Shown here: in pieces, positions 1 to 8,103 of the stretch
Layout of the letters: each line of letters begins with the position of its first letter
Position numbering within the stretch: the first letter of the stretch is position 1
Source: Lachnospiraceae bacterium
GTDB lineage: Bacteria; Bacillota; Clostridia; Lachnospirales; Lachnospiraceae
Length of the DNA stretch: 64,000 nt
Assembly: GCA_017482205.1 (NCBI GenBank)
Contig: JAFUNK010000004.1
Coordinates: 273,323-337,322, forward strand
Reading direction: 5' to 3'
Program-made: the position numbers and the translations under genes
Notes under the pieces: model-generated
Told to the model about the DNA's origin: nothing
The model's input: the letters and a program-made list of their open reading frames with translations, nothing else
Databases searched by the model: none

Positions 1-723
1 CTGGATGCATACCAGGATGGTAATAACGTTGTTATCGAAGTAAGTGATGATGGTAACGGTATTGATACTGAGGCAGTAAAGAATAAGGCAATCGACAGAG
101 GTGCCATTACCCCTGAACAGGCAGCAAACATGTCTGAAAAGGAAATTATTGATTTGTTATTCTTACCCAGCTTCTCTACCGCAAAGCAGGTTACTGATGT
201 ATCCGGCCGAGGCGTAGGTCTGGACGTTGTTAAGAGCAAGATTGAGGCATTAAGTGGTGAAGTAGAAGTAAGAAGTAAATACGGTCAGGGAAGTACATGG
301 ATTATCAGATTACCTCTGACACTGGCTATTATCCAGGCACTGATGGTTGTAGTAGGCGGAGAAAAGTATGCGATTTCTCTCGGCTCTATCCAGACTATCG
401 AAGATATTGCACCTTCCGAAATCAAACTTGTTCAGAACAAGGAAGTTATCCATTTAAGAGGCAATGTTATTCCTATTGTCAGACTGGATAAGGAACTGGA
501 TGTAGTAAGTACCCGTGGTGAGGACGAAAATATGACGGTTATCATTGCCAAGAAGGGTGATAAGACAGCCGGCTTAGTAGTGGATGAACTCTTAGGACAG
601 CAGGAAATCGTTATTAAGTCCATGGGCAAATACATTGACAATAAATGCAAGTTAATCAGCGGCGCGACCATTCTGGGCGACGGTGAAGTTGCACTGATTC
701 TGGACGCAAATACATTGATTTAA
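1..723 (+). CDS. cheA: chemotaxis histidine kinase CheA, C-terminal part (5' end outside window)
   Basis: Reading frame 1 is open from the first base to the TAA at 721-723, giving 240 residues of the CheA C-terminus. The fragment begins inside the HATPase domain: a G1-type box DDGNGID lies at about residues 16-22 and a G2-type box GRGVGLDVV near residue 70. From about residue 95 it continues as the CheW-like P5 regulatory domain that couples the kinase to CheW and chemoreceptors. The dimerisation and phosphotransfer (His) domains are missing only because the window starts here. CheA autophosphorylates and passes phosphate to CheY and CheB. It is followed after 18 bases by cheW in the same operon. 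Confidence 0.97.
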   Translation: MDAYQDGNNVVIEVSDDGNGIDTEAVKNKAIDRGAITPEQAANMSEKEIIDLLFLPSFSTAKQVTDVSGRGVGLDVVKSKIEALSGEVEVRSKYGQGSTWIIRLPLTLAIIQALMVVVGGEKYAISLGSIQTIEDIAPSEIKLVQNKEVIHLRGNVIPIVRLDKELDVVSTRGEDENMTVIIAKKGDKTAGLVVDELLGQQEIVIKSMGKYIDNKCKLISGATILGDGEVALILDANTLI

Positions 724-741
724 TGTGGGAGGGAATGCAGA

Positions 742-1191
742 ATGGAAGAATTAAAACTTGTAGGTGAAACCATACAGTATATTGTCATCAGATTAGGTCA
801 GGAGCAGTACGGTATCGATATTAAATATATTGACAACATCGTACGCATGCAGCATGTAACCAGAGTTCCGAAAATGCCGGCTTATTTAAAGGGTGTTATC
901 AATCTTCGTGGAGAAGTTATTCCCATTATGAGCATTAAGTTAAAAATGGGACTGGAAGAGGATGAAGCAACCAAGGCAACCAGAATCATCATCGTGAAAC
1001 TGGAACAGGCAGGAACCATCGGTATGATTGTGGACGAGGTTAAGGAAGTAGTAACTCTTGACTTGGCTGAACAGGTAGAAAAACTGGCATATGACAAGGA
1101 AGAAAAGAACAATTTCGTACAGAGCGTAGGAAAATATGAAGGCGGATTGATTTCCCTGCTGGATTTAAACGCAGTAGTACAGGAAAAGTAA
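742..1191 (+). CDS. cheW: chemotaxis coupling protein CheW
   Basis: A 149-residue protein that is essentially one CheW domain, the usual length for the family. The conserved core YLKGVINLRGEVIPI is present near residues 48-62, and the GMIVDEVKEVV segment around residues 94-104 is typical of the second subdomain. CheW bridges receptors and the CheA P5 domain in the polar chemoreceptor array. The ATG is preceded by a GGGAGG ribosome site. The gene lies between cheA and cheC, 18 bases downstream of cheA, so co-transcription is expected. Confidence 0.97.
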   Translation: MEELKLVGETIQYIVIRLGQEQYGIDIKYIDNIVRMQHVTRVPKMPAYLKGVINLRGEVIPIMSIKLKMGLEEDEATKATRIIIVKLEQAGTIGMIVDEVKEVVTLDLAEQVEKLAYDKEEKNNFVQSVGKYEGGLISLLDLNAVVQEK

Positions 1192-1224
1192 AAATAATCA
1201 GCAACCGGAGGAGATGAGGCAGTT

Positions 1225-1842
1225 ATGGCAGATATGAGTTTGGAAAATGTAACAAAAAATTATCTGGATGTATTAAAAGAAATAGGCAATATCGGTGCAG
1301 GTAATGCTATGACAGCCTTATCCCAGATGCTGCAGTGTAAAGTAGATATGCAGGTGCCCCAGGTCAGACTTTTAGAGTTTAAGGATGTCGGAGAACTGAT
1401 GGGTGGCGAAGAACAGTTAATGGTAGGTGTTTACCTGGCTGTGGAAGGTGATATAACCGGAAGCATTATGTTTCTGGTGCAGATGGACAGTGCCAAACAT
1501 TTGGTGAATAAGCTTATGATGGGTATGGGCAGTGAGGAACCGGGACTGAATGAGATGGAACTCTCTGCAATGAAAGAAGTCAGCAATATTATTACGGGAG
1601 CTTATTTAAATTCTCTTTCCATGCTGACAAATTTAAAGATATATCCGTCACCGCCTGCGTTGACTATGGATATGGCAGGGGCTATTTTGAGTGTACCTGC
1701 AATTGAGTTTGGTACAATCGGTGATAACATTCTTCTGATACAGTCACAGTTTTATGACGAAGTGGAAATCGATGGATATTTTATTCTGATTCCGGATTTG
1801 GAATCCTATGAAAAAATATTATCGGCATTGGGTCTTATGTAG
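1225..1842 (+). CDS. cheC: CheY-P phosphatase CheC
   Basis: A 205-residue CheC-family protein. Both ExxN phosphatase motifs are visible: EIGN in LKEIGNIGAGNA near residue 14 and EVSN in MKEVSNIITGAY near residue 110. The two-motif form is classical CheC rather than CheX or a degenerate relative. CheC dephosphorylates CheY-P and binds CheD, taking part in Bacillus-type adaptation. It starts 33 bases after cheW behind a GGAGGAG site and is followed by cheD, its known partner. Confidence 0.95.
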   Translation: MADMSLENVTKNYLDVLKEIGNIGAGNAMTALSQMLQCKVDMQVPQVRLLEFKDVGELMGGEEQLMVGVYLAVEGDITGSIMFLVQMDSAKHLVNKLMMGMGSEEPGLNEMELSAMKEVSNIITGAYLNSLSMLTNLKIYPSPPALTMDMAGAILSVPAIEFGTIGDNILLIQSQFYDEVEIDGYFILIPDLESYEKILSALGLM

Positions 1843-1880
1843 GCTGACAGAAAAAAGGTTTGAACTGAGGGAAAAGGAAT

Positions 1881-2369
1881 ATGAGCGAGATTATAAAAGT
1901 AGGAATGGCAGACTTAAAAGTCTGTACCGCTCCAAACGGGGTAACAACCCTGGGACTCGGCTCCTGCGTAGGTATAGCAATCAGAGATACGGCTACAAAG
2001 ATTGGTGGACTGGCACATGTTATGTTGCCGGACAGTACTACAATACGTGGAAGTGAAAGTAATATAGCTAAGTTTGCTGATACGGGAATTGCAGAACTCG
2101 TACGGCAGATGGAAGCCATGGGAGCAAAGCGTAGCAGGATGACGGCAAAACTGGCAGGTGGTGCCATGATGTTTGCTTTCCAAAATAAGTCTGATTTGGT
2201 TCGTGTGGGAGACAGAAATGTAGAAGCAGCCAAGAAAAAACTGGCAGAATTACAGATACCGATTTTGGCAGAGGATACAGGTGCAACCTATGGACGTACC
2301 GTTGTTTTCTATCCGGAAACCGGTGATTATATAATCCGTGCGGTAGGTAAGCCGGAGAAGGTAATATAA
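1881..2369 (+). CDS. cheD: chemoreceptor glutamine deamidase CheD
   Basis: A 162-residue CheD. The cysteine-hydrolase core is intact: Cys29 in LGLGSCVGIA and His46 in GGLAHVMLP correspond to the catalytic Cys and His known from the family. CheD deamidates receptor glutamines and is held by CheC in the Firmicute adaptation pathway. The ATG lies 8 bases after a GGGAAAAGG-like site. The gene is 38 bases downstream of cheC. Confidence 0.95.
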   Translation: MSEIIKVGMADLKVCTAPNGVTTLGLGSCVGIAIRDTATKIGGLAHVMLPDSTTIRGSESNIAKFADTGIAELVRQMEAMGAKRSRMTAKLAGGAMMFAFQNKSDLVRVGDRNVEAAKKKLAELQIPILAEDTGATYGRTVVFYPETGDYIIRAVGKPEKVI

Positions 2370-2396
2370 TAAAGGGGTAAATCGGGAGAAAATGAC

Positions 2397-2675
2397 ATGA
2401 ATAGAAAATATTTACCGCTGATATTGATGCTGGTGGCAGGTGCAATTACCAGTATCGTTACATTTATCATGAAATACCCGTTAGTATGGATGCTGGTGGC
2501 ACTGTTAGTAGTATTTATTATATTTTATATACTGGGCAGTGTAATAAAATGGCTTTTGGATACCTTTGACAGACAAAATGCCAAGGCAGCCTTAGATGAA
2601 GGCGAAGTGATAGAAAAAGACGGTGACGGTGAAACGCAAACAGAGGACGGACAAACCGCGGAAGAAGAAAAATAG
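2397..2675 (+). CDS. small two-helix membrane protein in chemotaxis operon, function unknown
   Basis: A 92-residue protein with two hydrophobic segments at about residues 5-25 and 28-52, then a charged tail (QNAKAALDEGEVIEKDG...) rich in Glu, Asp and Gln. I do not recognise a named domain. The short loop between the helices predicts a hairpin with the acidic tail on one face, probably cytoplasmic. It sits between cheD and sigD with short gaps on both sides, so it is almost certainly in the motility operon. A role at the flagellar base or export gate is inference from position only. Confidence 0.8.
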   Translation: MNRKYLPLILMLVAGAITSIVTFIMKYPLVWMLVALLVVFIIFYILGSVIKWLLDTFDRQNAKAALDEGEVIEKDGDGETQTEDGQTAEEEK

Positions 2676-2708
2676 GTAAGTACTGTAATATCTTTTTAGG
2701 AGGAGAAC

Positions 2709-3479
2709 ATGGACGAAGCTGGCAGAAAGAAGCTTTGGGATGACTATGGCAGAACCAGGGATTCTGAAATCAGAGAAAAAATCATACTGGAATATGCTCC
2801 TCTTGTAAAGCTGGTGGCAGGACGACTGAGCATGTATCTGGGATACAACGTAGAGTATGAAGATCTGGTAAGCTACGGTATTTTCGGATTGATTGATGCG
2901 ATAGACAAATTTGACAATATGAAAGAAGTCAAGTTTGAAACCTATGCAAGTCTGCGAATCAGAGGTGCTATTTTGGATCAGATTCGTAAGATGGACTGGA
3001 TTCCCAGAACAATCCGCCAAAAACAAAAGAAAATTGATTCGGTAATGAAAGAAATTGAACTGACCATGGGAAGAGCTGCTACTGATGAAGAGATAGCGGA
3101 AAAATTGGGCATTACCGATGATGAATATTTAGAATGGCAGTCTCAGATGAAGATTACCAATGTGGTATCTTTAAATGAGTATATGGAGCAGGGCAGTGAA
3201 GTTCCTTCCGAAGGAAACCGCCACACAACGGCACGTTTTGAAAGTCCGGAAGAAAACATTGAAAAAGAAGAATTAAAACAGGTATTGGAGCAGACCCTAC
3301 AGCTTCTTACCGAAAAAGAGAGAAAGGTAATATTGCTTTATTATTACGAGGAACTTACTTTAAAAGAAATCAGCAATATTTTAGAAGTTTCAGAGTCAAG
3401 AGTTTCACAGTTACATACACGTGCACTTCAGAAGATGAAAGAGAAAATGGGTAACTATATGGGGATTTTCTCAGCATAA
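2709..3479 (+). CDS. sigD: motility sigma factor sigma-D (FliA/WhiG family)
   Basis: A 256-residue sigma-28 family protein. It shows region 2 (EYAPLVKLVAGRLSMYLG, then DLVSYGIFGLIDAIDKFD), region 3 (MDWIPRTIRQKQKK) and a region 4 helix-turn-helix (LTLKEISNILEVSESRVSQLHTRAL). This is the FliA/SigD/WhiG pattern, unlike sigma-K, sigma-H and the ECF sigma elsewhere in this window. It directs late flagellar and chemotaxis promoters. The position right after cheD is the same as in Bacillus. A GGAGGAG site precedes the ATG. Confidence 0.95.
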   Translation: MDEAGRKKLWDDYGRTRDSEIREKIILEYAPLVKLVAGRLSMYLGYNVEYEDLVSYGIFGLIDAIDKFDNMKEVKFETYASLRIRGAILDQIRKMDWIPRTIRQKQKKIDSVMKEIELTMGRAATDEEIAEKLGITDDEYLEWQSQMKITNVVSLNEYMEQGSEVPSEGNRHTTARFESPEENIEKEELKQVLEQTLQLLTEKERKVILLYYYEELTLKEISNILEVSESRVSQLHTRALQKMKEKMGNYMGIFSA

Positions 3480-3504
3480 GGTGCATTGCCACAAGGAGTG
3501 TGTA

Positions 3505-3528
3505 GTGTGAAAAATAAATTTTTCACAC
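3505..3528. repeat. perfect palindrome between sigD and the DUF342 gene
   Basis: Arms of 11 bases (3505-3515 and 3518-3528, starting GTGTGAAAAAT) are exact reverse complements separated by two bases. A looser second hairpin (ACACGCAAA at 3525-3533 against the TTTGC and GGTGT blocks before 3566) follows directly. There is no T-tract, so it is not a simple terminator. It may be an mRNA processing or stabilising hairpin, or a small dispersed palindromic element. Confidence 0.6.
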
Positions 3529-3585
3529 GCAAATTTGTGCCTACGGCTCAAAGTTTGCAGGTGTCGGAAAGGCATGGTGATTAAT

Positions 3586-5172
3586 ATGGCAAATGGTTAT
3601 TTCAGACTGGTAAGCAGAGGCGCCGGTTATGGATTGGAAATAAAAGCACCGGATAAGTCCGGTGAGAGTGTCAGAATAGGAGAAGTCACAGATTACCTCA
3701 CGCAGAAAAATGTAGTCTGTGACCTTTCTGTCTTAAAAAATGCGATTGCAGAAGGAAAAAATACAATTGTTCAATTGGGAATGGGGCCGTGTCCTGTTGC
3801 CAATATGACGTATAATTTGTTTGTGGATGAAGATTTAATGACGGCAACAGCACGCTTTTATCCGGCTTCCGAAACCGGACAGGGTATGAGTGTAAAGGAG
3901 TTCCTTAGTGATTTACGTTACAGGGAGATTAAATTTGGTATTGATGAAGAGGCTGTCAGAAATGCCATTGAAAACGGTATATACTGTACGGATATAGTTG
4001 TAGCAGTAGGACAGCCTGCCCGACACGGCGAAGATGCACGTATAGAATATTATTTTAATACGGATGTGAAAGCAAGACCCACCCAAAAGGATGATGGTAG
4101 TGTAGACTTTTTTAATCTGAATACTATCAATCACTGTAAGGCAGGGGATATTTTAGCGAGGTTGATTCCGGCAGATCCGGGCGAATATGGTACTAATATC
4201 CATGGAGCAAAGATAAAACCCAGAGATGTGAAGAATGCTTTGCTGCGTTATGCAAATAATATAGATATCTCTGAAGATAAAACAGAATTGACCTCTAGAG
4301 TCAATGGACATGTAACGTTGGTAGATGACAGAGTATTTGTATCCAATGTACTGGAACTGGAAAATGTAGATATTTCTACGGGCAATGTAGACTATGAGGG
4401 CAGTGTAAATATTACCGGTAACGTGCAGTCCAATTTTGCCGTAAGAGCACAGGGGAATGTAGTAATAAACGGATTGGTGGAAGGTGCGTATATCGAAGCC
4501 GGAGGTGATATTATTATTGCCCGCGGCATGGCCGGTATGAATAAGGGAGAGCTGAAAGCCAAGGGTAATATTGTAGCGAAGTTTTTGGAAAATACCAAAG
4601 CGACAGCCGGTGGTTATATTACAACAGAGTCCATTCTGCACAGTACCATTATGGCAAACGGTGAGATTACCGTCGATGGCAGAAGAGGATTTATTACAGG
4701 TGGGCATGTATGTGCATCCAATAAAATTAATGTAAAGACATTAGGTTCGCCCATGGGTACATCTACTTTGGTGGAAGTTGGTATCAATCCGGAACAGAAG
4801 AATCGTTATGCACAGTTACAGAAGGATGTTGCAGATATGCAGAAAAACCTAAGAAATATGGATCCCATTATTGCAACATTTGGACAGAAGCGGCGTCAGG
4901 GCGTTCCTATTACACAGGAGCAGCTTAAATATCTGGCATCTTTAGTAAAGACAAGAGAGCAAATTGCCCCCCAATTGGAAATGGCACGGAGGGAAATGGA
5001 AGCGTTGCAGGAAGTGATGGATCAGCAGGGACAGGCACAGGTAGTAGTAAAAGGGGAAGTGTTCCCAGGTGTAAAGATTGCTATCGGTGAAGTGTCCATG
5101 GTGGTACAGAGTAATATGGAGTACTGCAAATTTATAAAGCTTCGCGGAGATGTAAAGATGGTCGGTATCTAA
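3586..5172 (+). CDS. FapA-type DUF342 protein (flagellar assembly protein A family)
   Basis: A 528-residue protein of the DUF342/FapA family. It has an N-terminal alpha/beta part, a long stretch (about residues 240-390) of short Gly/Val/Asn-rich repeats of parallel beta-helix type (for example GNVVINGLVEGAYIEAGGDI), and a C-terminal coiled coil (about residues 400-475) with a final beta segment. The family is linked to motility and cell-envelope assembly, but its biochemistry is not established. The ATG at 3586 was chosen because the upstream in-frame part looks non-coding. ATG 3574 is the alternative, adding four residues right behind GGAAAGG. It lies in the motility operon after sigD. Confidence 0.85.
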   Translation: MANGYFRLVSRGAGYGLEIKAPDKSGESVRIGEVTDYLTQKNVVCDLSVLKNAIAEGKNTIVQLGMGPCPVANMTYNLFVDEDLMTATARFYPASETGQGMSVKEFLSDLRYREIKFGIDEEAVRNAIENGIYCTDIVVAVGQPARHGEDARIEYYFNTDVKARPTQKDDGSVDFFNLNTINHCKAGDILARLIPADPGEYGTNIHGAKIKPRDVKNALLRYANNIDISEDKTELTSRVNGHVTLVDDRVFVSNVLELENVDISTGNVDYEGSVNITGNVQSNFAVRAQGNVVINGLVEGAYIEAGGDIIIARGMAGMNKGELKAKGNIVAKFLENTKATAGGYITTESILHSTIMANGEITVDGRRGFITGGHVCASNKINVKTLGSPMGTSTLVEVGINPEQKNRYAQLQKDVADMQKNLRNMDPIIATFGQKRRQGVPITQEQLKYLASLVKTREQIAPQLEMARREMEALQEVMDQQGQAQVVVKGEVFPGVKIAIGEVSMVVQSNMEYCKFIKLRGDVKMVGI

Positions 5173-5199
5173 AAGGTCGGAAAGGAGTGTGAGTATAGA

Positions 5200-5505
5200 A
5201 TGGGAGTAATGGAAATCGCAACAATAACAAGATCGCAGGATTATACCACACTAAAACAGAATGAGGACAACAGAGGCATTACGCAGCAGAGTAATCTGGT
5301 TGAGAATATGCATAAAGAAACTGATACCAGGACCAAGCAGGTAAACCAGAGTGACAATGCTGACTGGATGAATAAAAAGTTCGATGCTAAAGAAAAAGGT
5401 AAAGGGACTTATGGTGGTAGCGGAGGAGAAAAAAAGAAGAAACCAAAGGAGCCGGATGGTATTGTAAAAATCAAGGGGCAGGGCGGTTTCGATATTAAAA
5501 TCTGA
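5200..5505 (+). CDS. small hydrophilic protein in motility operon, function unknown
   Basis: A 101-residue, highly charged and probably disordered protein without membrane segments. Its centre is rich in Asn, Gln, Asp and Lys (HKETDTRTKQVNQSDNAD), followed by a Gly/Lys linker (KGKGTYGGSGGEKKKKPKEP) and a compact end IVKIKGQGGFDIKI that could form two beta strands. I recognise no domain. ATG 5209 is a possible internal start three codons in. It is 27 bases after the DUF342 gene and 16 bases before the next gene, so it belongs to the motility operon. Confidence 0.75.
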   Translation: MGVMEIATITRSQDYTTLKQNEDNRGITQQSNLVENMHKETDTRTKQVNQSDNADWMNKKFDAKEKGKGTYGGSGGEKKKKPKEPDGIVKIKGQGGFDIKI

Positions 5506-5521
5506 GGAGAGTAGTGTAGTA

Positions 5522-6271
5522 ATGGGTACAATAGAAGTAGTTTTGCTTATCTTGGGAGGTATTATATTTACAGTCAGTTTCCTGATTCCTTCCTCGAAGG
5601 CAGATAACGGAACCCGGGAAATGGTGCAGGAAGAAGTAAAAAATGCCGTAGCCCGGGAGATGGATAATGTCAAAGGACGTATAGAAGATTTGACAGATGA
5701 GACAGTTGGTTATGCCATGGAGAAAACGGAACGTTCTTTGGAACGGGTGTCCAATGAAAAGATAATGGCGGTAAATGAATATTCTGATACCGTATTGGAG
5801 GAAATCAATAAAAATCATAAAGAAGTTATGTTTTTGTATGATATGCTCAATGATAAGCACCAGAATTTAAAAACAACTGTCAGCCAGGTAGAAAAAACCG
5901 TAAAGGAAGCTGAACAGAAAGTAAAAGAAGTGGAAAGTACGGTAAAAGAAGCGGGTACGACTAAGAAAAACGTAGCAGTGCAAAAAGCATCTAAGGAACC
6001 GGAAACGGTAGTGGCAGAGGCTGTTGAAGAAAAGGAAGCAGAAAAAAAGCCTGCAAAGAAAACAACTGCAAAAAAGAATTCTAAAAGTGTATCAGCAGAG
6101 CCTCAGGGCTTGGATATCAGTTTTATGAAGGACAGCCGTAAAAACGGAAACAATAACGAAAAGATTCTGGAATTGCACAATGCCGGAAAGTCCAATGTAG
6201 TGATTGCAAAAGAGCTGGGACTGGGTGTTGGTGAAGTGAAGCTGGTTATCGATTTGTTTGAAGGAGTATAG
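5522..6271 (+). CDS. membrane-anchored coiled-coil protein in swrB position (DUF6115-like)
   Basis: A 249-residue protein with one N-terminal membrane helix (residues about 5-22), a long coiled coil (about residues 30-150), a Lys/Ala/Glu-rich linker with KKPAKKTTAKKNS, and a C-terminal helix-turn-helix-like end (NEKILELHNAGKSNVVIAK, then ELGLGVGEVKLVIDLF). This layout and its place between sigD and rpsB match Bacillus SwrB/YlxL, which promotes flagellar export-gate assembly. The homology call rests on architecture and position, so I leave the symbol empty. The short end motif also resembles DUF6115 proteins. Confidence 0.75.
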   Translation: MGTIEVVLLILGGIIFTVSFLIPSSKADNGTREMVQEEVKNAVAREMDNVKGRIEDLTDETVGYAMEKTERSLERVSNEKIMAVNEYSDTVLEEINKNHKEVMFLYDMLNDKHQNLKTTVSQVEKTVKEAEQKVKEVESTVKEAGTTKKNVAVQKASKEPETVVAEAVEEKEAEKKPAKKTTAKKNSKSVSAEPQGLDISFMKDSRKNGNNNEKILELHNAGKSNVVIAKELGLGVGEVKLVIDLFEGV

Positions 6272-6309
6272 CAGCGTGTCAAAAAACGACTGCAAGAGGA
6301 GGAATCGAT

Positions 6310-7023
6310 ATGAAGCTGAAATATTATTTACGTGGTCTGGGAATCGGTATATTGGTAACGATTATAATCGTGGCCGTTTCCGGAGCAGGTAAGAGCACCA
6401 TGACAGATGAAGAAATAAAAGATAGGGCAAGAGAACTGGGCATGATAGAAAGTACGGTGCTTGCACCGTCCCCGTCAGTGGAGCCGGAAGAAACAGAAAT
6501 GCCGAAACCGGACACAGAGCCGGCAGGAACAGAAACTCCTGAGCCAAGTGCAGAGCCGGAGGCAACAGAAGTTCCTGAGCCAAGTGCAGAGCCGGAGGCA
6601 ACAGAAACACCTCGACCCAGCACAGAGCCGGAGGTAACAGAAACGCCTAAGCCAAGCACAGAACCGGAGGTAACAGAAACACCCGAACCGAGCACAGAGC
6701 CGGAGGTAACAGAAACGCCTAAACCAAGCACAGAACCGGAGGTAACAGAAACGCCTAAACCAAGCACAGAACCGGAAGAAACAATCACACCGGATGATAA
6801 TGTTGGTACAGGTGAAACGGTTACCATTGTAATTGCAAATGGAGAGAGTTCTGTAACGGTAAGTAAGACTTTAGAAGCAGCAGGCTTGATAGAAAGTGCG
6901 TCCGATTACGACAGATATCTTTGTGATAACGGTTACGATAAAAAAATCCGGACCGGCACTTATGAGATTCCGGTAGGAGCGGATGAAGAAGAAATTGCAC
7001 TGATTATTACCAGAAGAAACTGA
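6310..7023 (+). CDS. MltG-like (YceG) N-subdomain protein on a Pro/Thr/Glu repeat stalk
   Basis: A 237-residue protein with a membrane helix at residues about 8-26, nine 12-residue repeats of type PSTEPEVTETPK (residues 55-162), and a C-terminal domain of about 65 residues (VTVSKTLEAAGLIESASDYD ... IRTGTYEIPVGADEEEI). That last part resembles the LysM-like subdomain of the lytic transglycosylase MltG. The MltG catalytic domain is absent, so it may bind peptidoglycan without cutting it. It closes the motility operon, 38 bases after the SwrB-like gene, and is followed by the terminator at 7091. Confidence 0.75.
   Translation: MKLKYYLRGLGIGILVTIIIVAVSGAGKSTMTDEEIKDRARELGMIESTVLAPSPSVEPEETEMPKPDTEPAGTETPEPSAEPEATEVPEPSAEPEATETPRPSTEPEVTETPKPSTEPEVTETPEPSTEPEVTETPKPSTEPEVTETPKPSTEPEETITPDDNVGTGETVTIVIANGESSVTVSKTLEAAGLIESASDYDRYLCDNGYDKKIRTGTYEIPVGADEEEIALIITRRN
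6472..6795 (+). repeat. nine tandem 36-bp coding repeats
   Basis: Nine in-frame 36-base units encode variants of PSTEPEVTETPK. The fifth to eighth units are almost identical, the outer ones have diverged, as expected from recent central expansion. They form an extended acidic, proline-rich spacer between membrane anchor and C-terminal domain. Copy number is likely variable between strains. Confidence 0.95.
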
Positions 7024-7090
7024 GATTGGTATCATAGAATTTAATCCGCAGTTTCTAAAGAAAAATATAACAAAATAAGTACAAATTTTC

Positions 7091-7122
7091 CAAGGAAACC
7101 TCTTGCAGTGGAGGTTTCCTTG
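7091..7122 (+). terminator. hairpin at end of motility operon
   Basis: A perfect 12-bp stem (caaggaaacctc at 7091-7102 with gaggtttccttg at 7111-7122) and an 8-base loop, 68 bases after the MltG-like gene. The 3' side has no long T-run (tgtgttat), so termination may be partial. The loop and right arm overlap the promoter of rpsB. Confidence 0.7.
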
Positions 7123-7131
7123 TGTTATAAT
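7103..7131 (+). promoter_or_regulatory. promoter of rpsB-tsf, inside the upstream terminator hairpin
   Basis: TTGCAG at 7103-7108 and TATAAT at 7126-7131 are separated by exactly 17 bases. An extended TGn precedes the -10. This is a strong vegetative (sigma-A type) promoter, fitting a ribosomal-protein operon. Confidence 0.8.
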
Positions 7132-7319
7132 CTGAATGTTGTGACTATAAAACACGTATTCTCATTTGTAACAGGTGTCCAAGTGCTTCTTTGCATAAGT
7201 AAGAAGACAGTGGATTTGTTGCAGAGCTAACCGGACTTAAACGCGAAGTCTGGCAGAAAAGGGATACGGAAGACGGCACCGTGATAAGGCGGACCGATTA
7301 ACCAAACGGAGGTAAAGAC
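7132..7319 (+). promoter_or_regulatory. structured 5' leader of rpsB
   Basis: About 180 bases of untranslated leader with no open frame. It contains an 8-bp hairpin (CCGGACTT at 7231-7238 with AAGTCTGG at 7246-7253) and a second potential stem close to the ribosome site (ATACGG near 7263 with CCGTGAT near 7279). Leaders of this kind often mediate autogenous control by the ribosomal protein S2. I do not recognise a specific Rfam family. Confidence 0.45.
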
Positions 7320-8081
7320 ATGAGCGTTATTTCAATGAAACAGTTATTAGAAGCAGGTGTTCATTTCGGACATCAGACCAGAAGATGGAACCCTAAGATG
7401 GCTCCTTACATCTTCACCGAGAGAAACGGTATCCACATCATCGACTTACAGAAGTCTGTAGGTAAAGTAGATGAAGCTTACAAGGCAATCTCTGAAATCG
7501 CTGCACAGGGTGGTACTATCCTTTTCGTAGGTACCAAGAAGCAGGCACAGGATGCAGTTAAGACTGAAGCTGAAAGATGTGGTATGTACTATGTAAACGA
7601 AAGATGGTTAGGTGGTATGTTAACCAACTTCAAGACCATCCAGTCCCGTATCGACAGACTTCGTGCAATCGAAACCATGTCTCAGGACGGTACTTTCGAT
7701 GTTCTTCCCAAGAAGGAAGTTATCGAATTAAAGAAAGAATGGGAAAAGCTTGAGAAGAACCTTGGCGGTATCAAGAACATGACCAGAGTTCCCGATGCTA
7801 TTTTCGTAGTAGACCCTAAGAAGGAAAAGATTTGTGTACAGGAAGCTCACAGCTTAGGTATTACCCTGTTAGGTATCGGCGATACCAACTGTGATCCTGA
7901 AGAATTAGATTACATCATTCCCGGTAATGATGACGCTATCAGAGCAGTAAAACTGATTGTTTCCAAGATGGCAGACGCTGTTATCGAAGCAAATCAGGGT
8001 GAAGCTGTTTACACCGAAGCTGATGTAGCAGTAGATGCTGAAGCAGCAGACGTAGAAGAAATCGCAGCATCTGAAGAATAA
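7320..8081 (+). CDS. rpsB: 30S ribosomal protein S2
   Basis: A 253-residue uS2 protein starting [20 protein letters not shown], with the family blocks [12 protein letters not shown] and [12 protein letters not shown], and [11 protein letters not shown] further on. The C-terminal tail is acidic, rich in Ala, Glu and Asp. It binds the head-body junction of the 30S subunit. The ATG has an ACGGAGGTAAAG ribosome site. It heads the rpsB-tsf operon. Codon use is strongly biased, as expected for high expression. Confidence 0.98.
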   Translation: MSVISMKQLLEAGVHFGHQTRRWNPKMAPYIFTERNGIHIIDLQKSVGKVDEAYKAISEIAAQGGTILFVGTKKQAQDAVKTEAERCGMYYVNERWLGGMLTNFKTIQSRIDRLRAIETMSQDGTFDVLPKKEVIELKKEWEKLEKNLGGIKNMTRVPDAIFVVDPKKEKICVQEAHSLGITLLGIGDTNCDPEELDYIIPGNDDAIRAVKLIVSKMADAVIEANQGEAVYTEADVAVDAEAADVEEIAASEE

Positions 8082-8103
8082 TTGAAAGGAATAGGTGAAT
8101 AAA

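Noticed and set aside
6472-6795. Regular 36-bp repeats as a possible CRISPR array
   Set aside because: Units are contiguous without spacers and encode an in-frame PSTEPEVTETPK repeat in a real gene.
6324-6827. A long minus-strand reading frame across the repeat region
   Set aside because: It is a shadow of the proline-rich repeats on the plus strand; composition is Val/Ser/Gly repeats only and no ribosome site is present.
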